Shown here piece by piece: positions 37,721 to 48,855 of a stretch of 64,000 bases of DNA. Made by a program: the position numbers and the translations under genes. Below the pieces are notes generated by a model that saw nothing but the letters and a program-made list of their open reading frames with translations, was not told the origin of the DNA and searched no databases. This DNA is from Epiperipatus broadwayi. Lineage: Eukaryota; Onychophora; Udeonychophora; Euonychophora; Peripatidae. Positions within the stretch are counted from its first letter, which is position 1. The number at the start of each line of letters is the position of its first letter. The stretch covers positions 296,501 through 360,500 of the forward strand of contig JAQFVV010000560.1 of NCBI GenBank assembly GCA_028023455.1, written 5' to 3'.

Positions 37721-38080
37721 CTTGAATTTTTGTCAAAATAAATATTTATATATTTTAAACTTAATTCAGTTGTTCGAATCTCCTTAATAATATTTATATT
37801 TATGTATTTTAAACTTAATATCATGGGTTCACTCAATCTCTCATCATCATCATCATCAGCTGAGTCTCATGCAAACGATATAGCACTGGGCCCAGAAATA
37901 ATTAATTTATTTGGTATCACCATAGAGTGTTGTCCATAGTGTTATAGATTTGGAGAATGGGCAAATAGATTAGAATTCATGATTGCTCCTCACCTGTGTA
38001 TCTCGGGCATGATTGGATTTGGGGTACTTTTGCTTAGATTCTAAATCTTGTTGAATGGACATACATTTTCGACTGGTACA
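34414..38080 (+). mobile_element. LR1 copy 2, full length, opposite orientation
   Basis: The most complete LR1 copy, 3667 bp. In its transcribed (plus) orientation it begins TGTAAAAGAAG after (TA)n and ends ACTGGTACA. The TATA box TATAAATAA is at 35818-35826 and the donor AAG|GTAACC at 36048/36049. An AATAAATAAATG run near 37276 is a possible poly(A) signal. A (TA)n tract of about 80 bp (37636-37717) replaces a short TA run present in the other copies. Together with copy 3 it forms a head-to-head inverted repeat of about 3.6 kb separated by 25 bp. Frames at 35798-36052 and 36836-37060 resemble frames in copy 1 but are not open in all copies. Confidence 0.8.
35818..36054 (+). promoter_or_regulatory. 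LR1 copy 2 TATA box, leader exon and splice donor
   Basis: TATAAATAA (35818-35826), then a leader of about 200 nt with short ATG-stop frames, ending ATAAG|GTAACC. Confidence 0.5.
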
Positions 38081-38105
38081 GTAGATTTTTTAATAATTAA
38101 AAAAA
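38081..38105. other. Spacer at the centre of the LR1 inverted repeat
   Basis: 25 bp, gtagatt followed by A/T-only sequence. The gtagatt also adjoins the same LR1 end at copy 4 and in segment S. Confidence 0.8.
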
Positions 38106-41100
38106 AGTACCCCGAATCCAATCATGCCTGAGATACACAGGTCAAGAGCATTCATGAATTCTAACCTATTTGCCCATTCCCCAAATTTATAACACTAAGG
38201 ACAACACTCTACGGTGATACCACATAAATTATTTCTGGGCCCGGTGCTACATCGTTTTGCATGAGACTCAGCTGATGATGATGATGAGAGATTGAGTGAA
38301 CCCATGATATTAAGTTTAAAATACATAAATATAAATATTATTAAGGAGATTCGAACAACTGAATTAAGTTTAAAATATATAAATATTTATTTTGACAAAA
38401 ATTTTAGATTTTATATATATTCAACTTCACGCATATAAAACTTTAACTTTGGTTAGAAATATTTGATGATCTTTTTACAATTATTTTATTTCAATAGATA
38501 TCAATTTAGTGCAATGGTTACAATACTGATGTATATTTCAAATAGGCTTTTATTTAAAGTTACAAAAAATAAATTTATCTGGGTGATTGGTAGACGTTTG
38601 TACATTACAACACATATAAAGATTTGATAATAATAAAGTTTCACTGTTTGGACGACTTTAATGGGATGATATTGGCATTTGATACATAACTTTATTTAAT
38701 TAACAGCACTTATTGATAACACTAAAATGAGAATACATTGTGATCAGTATATATTTAAAACATTTATTTATTAAACATTTTCGACATTTAACTAGAAAAT
38801 ATTGCGAAACTTTGTCAATACAGGGAATGGCTTATTCAATAAAGGGGAGGGCAGCTTCATGAGAGGTTGGATTTAAACTCCAACTAAAAATATTACAAAG
38901 AGAAAACGTTTCATTATTACATATCATTATGGTTTATTTTGTAAAAGAGGCTAAAGAAAACGAACTATAGGAAATTGTGGTGTTAGCATAATAGCCGAAT
39001 ATTTGCGTATCCAATATTTTGAAGTACATTATTATAGTAATATGGAAGAAAACAGTCTAGCCGACTTGCCACCCCATATTTTGTGGAATCGACTGACAAA
39101 AGATCCTCGGACGGAGATACAATCTGCCGAACTTTGCCAGAATTATCCCATGCATAGGTCTCGTTGCTCGAGTATAATGTATATGGTCTAGAAACATTCA
39201 TCGCCCTGTTCACGACCTGAAATGAAGAGGAGATGACTCGGGCATTCCGAAGCACGTCTCTAGATAAAGCTTAGTAATATGAAGAGTAGCCTATGATAAC
39301 AACGCTATTATATAATATAAAACCACTGGATTTACAGAATAAATATAAAGCCTTAAATAGTTTAATAAATATGTAATAACATGTTATGATAATGACCCGT
39401 GTAAGATAAAGTTATTTATTAAAAGTTAACGCTATAATTAATGAAGTTTACATTGCTCCCCCTTCATCAATCAATTCTATTATGTTTAAATATATCAAAA
39501 AGAACTAAAATTTATGCACTTAAAAATGTGAACAACAGAATAGAATTTGTTCACCCGCCCTTTTGGCAATGATGATGAATAAAGAAATTAACAAAACTAA
39601 TGGATACCAAAATCCACTCCAGATTGAAAAATATTTATACATTCTGTATAATTTTTACTGTAAAATACATTAAAAAAACATATATTCATTTTACAAGAAA
39701 AATTCAGACTTACGAACTATTTACAAATAAGTAAATAAGAACTCATTGATACCCCCCATCCCTTCTAAGTTCTCAAAACCGAGTTTGATTTGCATTTAAA
39801 AATAAAAGTTTAGCGAAAAATAAAAATAGCATTTAAAATAAATTATAACCGCACCAAATTATATATATATAAAAAATAAGAAGCGTGAGTTGGATGAAAT
39901 AGTTTATAATAATATTAGTTAGGGTTATAGAGAATCGATACCAAAGAAATAATTATTAGTTTTAAAGTACTCGCCAATGAGCATGTTAAAAGAGATTAAA
40001 TATACAGAAAACATTAATTTAATGAGAGTTTACAATTTATAATTTAGGTAATACGATTATAATAACTTTGGCTGGTTACCTCAGCATTCTATGGAATACA
40101 ATGAATTGTGTCTCTTGGCTTCAGTGGTTCTTTGATGGCACGGGCACACTTGAACGATAGAAGCTACATCATGCATGGCGTAGAGTGGAGCTGAAGACCA
40201 TAGGGAAGGCGGCTGAAGCCCCTCAAAATTACACAGACATGAAGTCGATTAAAGACCATTGACCTAACTCTCTTTTTCTCACAATAGATTTTTGGCCCTA
40301 TTTATACAATACTCTAAGGTGTTAAAAAATGTTTTTTTTTATTAAAACTTCTTATTTTTAATTAACAGAAATATTTTAGCTATTGTTAGTGGATATGGAA
40401 TAGTTAGATAACTGTCCAAAAATAATTTCAAATCAATTTCCAGATTGGAAATAGATTTGATAAAAAATGTTAATCTCTAATTAAAATCAATTAGCTTTGT
40501 TTTTTAATTTTACTTTCATTAACTTTAGTTAAAAATTCTTTTTAAAATCATGAATCCCACCCCTTTAATTATTCTTGGACAACCATCTTCAATATTTTGT
40601 GTGCTTATATGAAGAAAATATTTATAAAACAAATGACATATAATTAAGAAAATACAAAAATTTTTAAAACATTTGTTTGTGCTTTTATATATATATAAAA
40701 GCTCTGTTAATATATGTATATATCTGAGTCGCAGCCATAAAAGTCAATGTTTAAAATTAAAGAAAATTTGGTATTTATTTGAGATTTATATTTATAAACT
40801 TTTATAGACTCTTCTCAGAAATATACTAGTTTATATAAATATGACGAAAAAACAGTGGGTTAGTGGTAGAACAGTGGAGCTCGATCTTGGGCTAAGATCG
40901 ACTGCTACACACTTTCTCACTTACAATGACAACAACAAAAAAATGAATTAAAAAAAAAAAAAATTTTACTTTGAATCCATGACAGAAAAAAAAAAATGAA
41001 TAAAAAAAAAACGTTTACTTCGAATCCATTGGAGAGTGAATTACAAATAACTTTCTTTCAAAAACTGTACTTAATTATCTAATATGTTATCAACAAAAAA

Positions 41101-41716
41101 AAACTGTTTATGCTAATGCCCTTTCTTTTTTCATTAAAAGTTTCAGAACTTATTTTCACCGTCTTCAACTATCTCCTGCCCTACTCTTTCGATTGCTCCC
41201 CCATAATTTATTTTATCTGCCTGCTATAATTAACTGCCACCTATGTTATATATCTAAAATACATTTGGTTCACTAATTAACATACGATTCTATCTCTAAC
41301 TATTCATATATAAACATGGAAGGCAAAAAAAAAAAAACTTAAAAAAAAACTACCGTATTACTTGGATTTTTCACTTTCTATTTTGTCTTGGCTGTTCTCC
41401 TACACCTAGAATAGACTCGAAGTTTATTATTATTACATAGTCATTATTATTTTTAACATGTTTGATTATTACTAAAGAAATTTGTTCATAATTAATATCG
41501 ATTCTTTACTACAACAACTCAATCCAGGTTCGAATTCACATTAAAATTCTGTGTTTTAAAATGATACCTGTCAGCAAATTTATATTAGGGCGCCAGCTGA
41601 CAAGGTCCCACAGAATGTACAAGTAAAAGTTGGGTCACTCAACTCTCATCTACAAGAAATATATATTTTGCAAGAACAGTCTTTTCAACATGTGTTGACA
41701 ATTACATCCTTTTACA
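38106..41716 (-). mobile_element. LR1 copy 3
   Basis: Direct orientation relative to copies 1 and 4. It lacks about 50 bp at the left end (starts agtaccccgaatcc) but reaches the right end, CCTTTTACA at 41716, which corresponds to TGTAAAAG on the transcribed strand. TATA (tatttata in plus) is at 40299-40306 and the donor (ggttacct in plus) at 40074-40081. The 20-bp gcttttatatatataaaagc-type palindrome is 22 bp here (40681-40702). Confidence 0.8.
40074..40306 (-). promoter_or_regulatory. LR1 copy 3 TATA box, leader exon and splice donor
   Basis: Both the TATA box and AG|GTAACC are intact, while small indels between them destroy the frame seen in copies 1 and 2. Confidence 0.5.
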
Positions 41717-41946
41717 CATATACATATGACATTAAATAATTATATTGGATGTATAAATATGAGGAAAAAAACTTTACAATGACTGGTCATACAAACTCAT
41801 AAAAAATTCTTACATGCATATTAATCATTATTGTTTTAAAACAGAAAAAAAACATTATATGTACATATTAAATGCTCTACAGAGTATTGCAGGGTGAGGG
41901 AATTTCGAATAGCTCCACAGATGGGCCTCCAATTCCAAGAATCTAC
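41717..41946. repeat. Segment S, reverse copy, between LR1 copies 3 and 4
   Basis: Reverse complement of 24256-24493, ending ccaagaatctac directly before TGTACC of copy 4. If LR1 is an LTR, this would be a very short interior. No primer-binding site or polypurine tract is obvious at its ends. Confidence 0.8.
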
Positions 41947-43910
41947 TGTACCAAATGAAAATGTATGTCCATTCAACAAGATTTAGAATCTAAGCAAAAG
42001 TACCTTGAATCCAATCATGCCCGAGATACACAGGTCAGGAGCAATCATGAATTCTAACCTATTTGCCCATTCCCCAAATCTATAACACTACGGACAACGC
42101 TCCACGGTGATACCACATAAATTAATTATTTCCGGGCCCAGTGCTACATCGTTTTGCATGAGACTCAGCTTATGATGATGATGATGAGAGATTGAGTGAA
42201 CTCATGATACTAAGTTTAAAATACATAAATATAAATATTATTAAGAAGATTCGAACAACTGAATTAAGTCTAAAATATATAAATATTTATTTTGACAAAA
42301 ATTCAAGATTATATATATATATATTCAACGTCACGCATTTAAAACTTTAATTTTGGTTACAAATATTTGATGAACTTTTTACAATTATTTTATTTCAATA
42401 GATATCAATTTAGTGCGGTGGTTACAATACTGACGTATATTTCAAATAGGCTTTTATTTAAAGTTACAAAAAATAAATTTATCTGGGTGATAGGTAGACG
42501 TTTATACATTTCGAAATACATATAAAAATATAATAATAAGAGTTTCGCTGATTATAGGACTTGAATGTGATGCCCTTGGCATTGGATAGATATTTTCATT
42601 TATGAACTTTATTTACAACACTAAAATGAAGATACTTTGTGATCGAAATATACTTAAAAACATTTATTTATTTTACATTTTCGACATTTAAGAATAAGAA
42701 TATAGCGAAACTTTGTCAATACGGGGAATGGCTTATTCAATAAAGAGGAGGGTGGCTTCATGAAAGGTTGGATTTAAACTCCAACTAAAAATATTATAAA
42801 GAGAAAACGTTTCAATATTACATATCATTACAGATTATTTTGTCAAACAGGCTAAAAGAAAAACGAACTATAGGAAATTGCGGTGTTAGCATAATAGCCG
42901 AATATGTGTGGATCTAATATTTTTTGGTGCTTTATCATATTATAAAAGAAAACAGTCTAGCCGAATTGCCACCCCACATTTTGTAGAATCGGTTGTCAAA
43001 AGGTCGTCGGACGGAGATGCACTGGGCCGAACATTGTCGGAATTATCCCATGCATTGCTCTCGTTATGCGAGTATATATATATATGTGGTCTAGGGACAT
43101 TCATCATCCTGTTTACGACCTGAAACAAAGATGAGATGACTAGGGCGTTCCGACACACGTCTCTAGATAAAGCTTAACATGACGAGTGGCCTATGCTAAC
43201 AATGCTATTATAAAATAAAATCATTGGACTTAAAGACTAAATATAAAGACAAATAGTTTAACAAATACTTAATGACATGTTAAAATAATGACCCGTATGA
43301 GATAAAATCATTGATTAAAAGTTAAAACTACAATTGATGAAGTTTACATTTCTCCCCTTTCTTGAATCATTATTTTGTTTAACATATATAAACTAAAATT
43401 TGTGCACTTAAAAGTGCAAACAACAAAATAGAATTTGTTCACCAGTCTTTTTGGCGATGCTGATGAATAAAGAACTTAATAAAACTAATGTATACCAAAA
43501 TCCATCCCAGATTGAAAAAATATTTATATATTTTGTATAATTTTACGGTATAATATTTAAAAAAAAAACATATATTCATTTAACAAGAAAAACTCAGACT
43601 TACGAACTATTTAGAAATAAGTAAATAAGAACTCATTAACCCCCCCCCCCTTCTAAGTTCGTAAAACCGGGTTTGGTTTGCATTTGAAAATAAAAGCCTA
43701 GTGAAAAATATAAAAATATCATTTAAAGTAAATTACAACCGCACTGTAGTTTACAATAATATTAGTTAAGGTTATAGAGAATCGATACCAAATAATTATT
43801 AGTTTTCAAGTATTGAGCGAGTTAATAGAGATTAAATATACAGAAAACATTAATTTAATGAGAGTTTACAAGTTATAAATTAGGTAATACGATTATAATG
43901 ACTTTGGGCT

Positions 43911-44130
43911 GGTTACCTCAGCATTCTATGGAATACAGATGAATTTTGTCTCTTGGCCTCGGCGGTTCTTTGATGGCATGGGCACACTTGAAGGTAGAAG
44001 CTACATCATGCACAGCGTAGAGTGGAGCTGAAGCCCCTCAAAAATTACACAGATGTAAAGTCGGTTAAAGACTATTGACCTCTCTCTCTCTCTATTTTTT
44101 TGACACAATAGATTTTTGGCCTTATTTATA
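43911..44130 (-). promoter_or_regulatory. LR1 copy 4 TATA box, leader exon and splice donor
   Basis: Same signals as the other copies. The leader exon is shorter by roughly two dozen bases. Confidence 0.5.
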
Positions 44131-44517
44131 CAAAACTCTAAGGTGTTCAAAGAATGTTTTTTTTTAATTAAAACTTCTCATCTTTAATTAACAGAAATAT
44201 TTTAGCTATTGTTAGTGGAGATGGAATCATTAGATAACTGTCCAAAATAATTTCAAATCAATTTCCAGATTGGAAATAGATTTGATAAAAAATGTTAATA
44301 TCTAATTAAAATCAATTAGCTTTGTTTTTAAGTTTTACTTTCATTAACTTTAGTTAAAATATTCTTTTTAAAATCATGAATCCCACCCCTTTAATTATTC
44401 TTCGACAGCCATCTTCCATCTTGAAAATTTTGTGTACTTATATGAAGAAAGTATTTATAAAACAAATGACATATAATTAAGAATAAAAATACAAAATTAT
44501 TTAAAAGATTTGTTTGT

Positions 44518-44644
<127 letters not shown>

Positions 44645-44850
44645 CTCTGTTAATATATGTATATATCTGAGTCGCATTCATAAAAGTCAATGTTTAAAAT
44701 TAAAGAAATTTTTTATTTGAGATTTATATTTATAAACTTTTATAGACGCTTCTCAGAAATATACTAGTTTATATAAATATGATGAAAAAACAGTGGGTTA
44801 AGTGGTAGAACAGTGGAGCTCGATCTTGGGCTAAGATCGACTGCTACAAT

Positions 44851-45221
44851 ATCCAGATATTCATTCTTTAAATATTTATGTAGTAAAATATTTAACATCT
44901 TCTTCAATATAATACTCCAATATTAAAGCAGCTTTTTAAATGAGAATTACAACGATTATATTTTAGGTATTGATTAAGTAGGAATAAATTTACGTGTTCG
45001 GGTTTAAAACATCAGTAGAAATCCCTGGCATAAATATCTAGCCACAAAACATCTTTATAAATTTTTGTCTTCTTAAATATATATTTTGTAAATTAATTTC
45101 GAAGACATTGATAACTTTTGTAACCTTGTTAATTACAATGATTATTTTTTATAGTTCTTTATAATATTCAAAGGCAGTAAATTAATTACTTGAACTAGGT
45201 TTTAAAATATTGAATCTTCTT
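44851..45221. repeat. Duplicated segment A
   Basis: 371 bp from atccagatattcattc to tgaatcttctt, found again at 51694-52063 in the same orientation with only a few differences. The pair encloses the LTR-C element. Confidence 0.93.
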
Positions 45222-45844
45222 CACCATTACATTATTTTTTTTATTAAACTCGAAAAAAGAAAAGTTCGCAAAGAAAAACTTTTTTATAGAATTAAAAATT
45301 GAAATTAAATATCATTAAATATATATTATAACGGAACAATCCTTTTCAGGACTCGAGGAAGTCGCATCTAGCTATAGTCAGACTTTGAGTCTTCTTATAG
45401 AATGCCATGGATGATGTGATTTAAAATACAATCCAATTCATTCCTCTATTAATAACCTCGTTACTCTCGGAATTTGAGCTCAGAGTAGAAATTTGCAATC
45501 GACTCTCTTCAGGCATTTCCACAAATATCCCATAGTAATAATAAATTTAATATAAGCTATATATAACTTCTTTATAAATATTAAATAACTAAGTTGATTT
45601 AACATATATATGCATGAGTACTGATATTTATAAATATTGGTTTTATAAAACGACTAAATAAAATAAACAAACGATACCTGTTTAATTTTGAAATCAAATT
45701 TAACACATTTTAATCAGTAATAAAAAACAAAATATTATCACATAAAAACATTAAAATTTAGAATTATAATCTGTGCTTATATACAGTAATAAATTGTTTA
45801 ATATTAAAAAAAAATAATGTAATCATTTACATATATATATATAT
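45222..45844. other. Intergenic, with a small LTR-C-like scrap
   Basis: No frame recognised. About 45255-45325 (aaaagttcgca... gaattaaaaattgaaattaa) resembles positions 45965-46030 inside LTR-C. Ends in a short TA run. Confidence 0.5.
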
Positions 45845-45919
45845 TGTAACGAGCACAGACGTGCGTTACATTGTTTTTTTTTTTTAAATTTTATGTAACG
45901 AGCACAGACGTTCGTTACA
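45845..45919 (+). repeat. Tandem terminal hairpins at the start of LTR-C
   Basis: A 26-bp hairpin with TGTAACG/CGTTACA arms lies at 45845-45870 and again at 45894-45919 (period 49 bp). The right LTR has the same pair at 48856-48881 and 48905-48930. The 3' arm equals the last bases of the LTR. Confidence 0.88.
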
Positions 45920-46377
45920 TTGTTTTGTTTTTTTTTAATTTATTAAATATGAAAGTAAATTAAAAAGTTCGCATTTAAAAATTTTCTTTAAGAATTAAAA
46001 ATTGAAATTAAATATCATCTTAAACTCTTATATATTAATTAAATCGCACAGATAATGAAAAATTATTAAAATAAAACTTTATTAAAGAAAAAGTATTTTA
46101 AAACTAAATTTTAAAAAGATTTGGAGATGAAATTATATCTTTAAATTTATCTTTAAATATATTTTTGATTTGGAAAACAGGTTAATTAATCAGAAATGGA
46201 AATGATTGTTAATTAGTTAAATGTAAACCAGCCTTCGGCATTTAAATGTAAAAACACCGGTCAGATAAGAAAACAATAAAAACTGTTAGCAAATAAGAAG
46301 AAATCCCTATGGAATCGGACCGCAGCGAAAGGACCTTCGCATCGGTGACATAATGTAAATTCAATCCTTCACATTAA

Positions 46378-46670
46378 TATAAAAGGAAAAATTGGAAATT
46401 ATTAATCAGTGACTGGAAATTGATTATTATGATGTGACTATATGTAGTAGTCCGGAGTTGGAGGAATTGACAGATGCACGGTCAATTCTTGCAGCTGTTA
46501 AAGAAAGGAGAAATGAACTATCGTTTTCTACATTGAGGACCAACTAAATTAAAAAACCTCCGAATGAATAAATAAAACAACGGCTAAATGGATACCAATT
46601 TTAGGACGGCGTGGGAATTTACGTTCATGGCAAGCAACGGATAAAGTTGGACGTTTTAAAAATCGTAAGA
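46378..46670 (+). promoter_or_regulatory. LTR-C left TATA box, leader exon and splice donor
   Basis: TATAAAAGG, then about 255 nt from a predicted start near 46409 to ATC|GTAAGA. The exon contains GC-richer sequence and no long frame. Confidence 0.55.
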
Positions 46671-48125
46671 ACTTATATATTCACTTGAAATAATAAGAAC
46701 TCTAAATTTTAAAACTTTTTAGTAAATAATGCAATAGAATCCTATCTGACCAAACTAAATTCTTCATTAATAATGTTATTTGATGTATTTTTTTTCTTAT
46801 TTATTTTGTAAAATCATTTCCATTTATTTATTTTTTGTTCTTTAAGTTTTATTATGATTGTTGTTTTCCGTTAAATTAATTATATAAATGTTAAACTTAA
46901 GTCGGGCATGAATGGCTGTATAGATTTGTAAAGTTATATTAGGGGAGGGTAATCTTGGGTTATTTGTTTCGTGGTTAAATTGGGTCAATGGATTGGATAT
47001 ATTGGTGTGATTAGTAGATGTAATATTGATTCGCTACGGGCAGAATCGCTTCATACGCCGCACACTTCCGTTTGCCTATGGAAGGAATTATAAGTCGGAT
47101 ACCGCAGTTCCTTTCTATGGAGTTTTTTGTTTTATTGCTCTTCTTTGCAGATAGATGTAATATTCCTATCTCATGAGAAGCAATTTCTTCTCTTAACTTT
47201 TTGTGCTGCCGTATTTTATTACATTGAATACATCGATATATCAGATGAATTGATGACAGTTTGACTACGAATTTTAACCTAAGGTTAAATAGGGATAGAA
47301 TGTTTATTTTCAAAAGCAAATTTATGTGGTCTATTCATACTCGATTCTAAATAAAAATGCATTAAACTTAAGTTGTTTATAGACGCTTGCATGGATTGTT
47401 TATCGGTTAACTATGTTTTGCGTTTTCATATTTGATCAAAATATATAGACATCCGATAAATAATGATACCTTACGGTGAGTATCTAAAATGTATTTATTC
47501 GGATGTCTTTTAAGTTATTGGTGACAATGCAAGTATCTTATGATGAATACTATTGGGTTACGTAGAAATTTCCCTCCGCAATTGTCAGTAATCAATAATT
47601 TTGTATTTTGATCGTTTATGTTTACTTTGAAATGTTTTTGACCGTGAAATCTATGTAACCGATCTATATTCAACATTATAAACAAGCTTTCCTAAATTTA
47701 TCTGTGCGAACTTAATTAAAATGTAAAATTAGAATATAATAGTAATTAAATGTAAATTAAAGTCAAAAATCTAAGGTAAAGTTAAAAATAATGTTAAATG
47801 TTAAAATGTAAAACTAATACTAAAATAATTTTAAATCTTATATATATGTGAAATAAATAAATGTTTGTGTGTTAATTACTGGCAGTGGCTTATTTTATTC
47901 TTTTTTTATATATATGCTCTTAGATTATCTTATTAAATCTCTGCTATTCCACTGAGCTAGTGACATGGGCTAACGACCGGAACCAAAATATTTAAAAAAG
48001 GAAAAAAAAATTTTTTTTTTTTTGACTTACGTATCTGCCTACTTTATAAATTTTTCTAGGTTCAAATGCCTAGATGGCGCCCTGTAGTGCAGTTTACGTT
48101 AAGTCACATTCTCCGGATCGTTACA

Positions 48126-48855
48126 ATGGCGAACCAACTCGGGCCGATCTTTAATAAACCACAAATACCCTGAGCAAATTTTGTCAACATGAAATATTTT
48201 TATCTGTTTACATAAAGTCGTATACTTTAAATCTGATAAAAGCACTGCCAGAAAGAAATAGCACATATATTAAAAACCAACGGAAAGATATAAAAAATTT
48301 TAAAACTAATTTTTGTCAAAAAAAAAAAAAAAAAGTCAAAAGGTTGCAATAAATATGTTTTTTTTTTTGTTGATATATATTATGCTTTAACGTGTATAGG
48401 CGCGCACAGCCACGTAAGTTTATGATCGAAATGTGGTGCCTTACGATGAGTACCTTTGGGAATTACTTAAGTGTAACCCTATTTATGCATTTCAATCAGT
48501 CATAAATAAGTTGGTGGTATTTATAATTGTTCTGCAAATATACACGTTTAAACCCATTATTTCTTAAAACATATTTATCTCAATGCAACCTTCTTTAAAT
48601 AAATAATTTATAAAATAACTTGCTTGTCATGCCGTGTGTAAAAATAAAATGTATAAAATAAAATAGAACTCTTGTGGGGAGGGGTGTAAACGTAAATGGT
48701 CCTTGGGTAGGCGATAGTCAACTTTTTCCTTTTCTTTTTGTATATAGTCTTTATACTAACCAAATGTTTTGTAAATTTTGTTAATCGTGTACCGTAATTA
48801 CTAACCCTAAGTAAAATATTTTTTTTGATCATTTTTTTAAGTAACTTTACTGATA
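48126..48855 (+). mobile_element. LTR-C interior, non-coding (730 bp)
   Basis: Lies between the two LTRs. It contains no gag, protease, RT or integrase and no frame above chance, so the element is non-autonomous. A purine-rich GTGGGGAGGGG at 48674-48684, followed by TGTAAACG, looks like a polypurine tract plus LTR start. However, it is about 170 bp upstream of the actual right LTR, and nothing similar lies next to 48856. Confidence 0.7.
48127..48143 (+). promoter_or_regulatory. Primer-binding-site candidate of LTR-C
   Basis: TGGCGAACCAACTCGGG starts one base after the CA end of the left LTR, the position and TGG start expected of a tRNA primer site. The tRNA is not identified. Confidence 0.6.

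Larger units (their letters stand above)
45845..48125 (+). mobile_element. LTR-C left LTR, 2281 bp
   Basis: Starts TGTAACGAGCACAG and ends CTCCGGATCGTTACA. The right copy (48856-51136) has exactly the same length and differs at few positions by eye. Plus-strand signals in order are TATAAAAGG at 46378-46386, splice donor ATC|GTAAGA at 46664/46665, AATAAATAAATG at about 47852, then the GT-rich TGTTTGTGTG. This suggests U3 of about 560 bp, R of about 1.46 kb and U5 of about 250 bp. The U5 holds ggttcaaatgcc and CTAGATGGCGCC. The left edge is preceded by a TA run, and atat can be read as a 4-bp target duplication with the right end of the element. Confidence 0.82.

Noticed and set aside
47920-48075. 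A tRNA gene in the LTR-C U5 (ccactgagctag and ggttcaaatgcc)
   Set aside because: The A-box-like text is on the minus strand and the B-box-like text on the plus strand, so they cannot belong to one tRNA.
45845-48125. LTR-C units as Tc1/mariner-like DNA transposons with TA target sites
   Set aside because: TGT...ACA ends next to TA would fit. However, two equal direct copies, a primer-site candidate after the first, and promoter plus poly(A) signals in LTR order fit an LTR element better.
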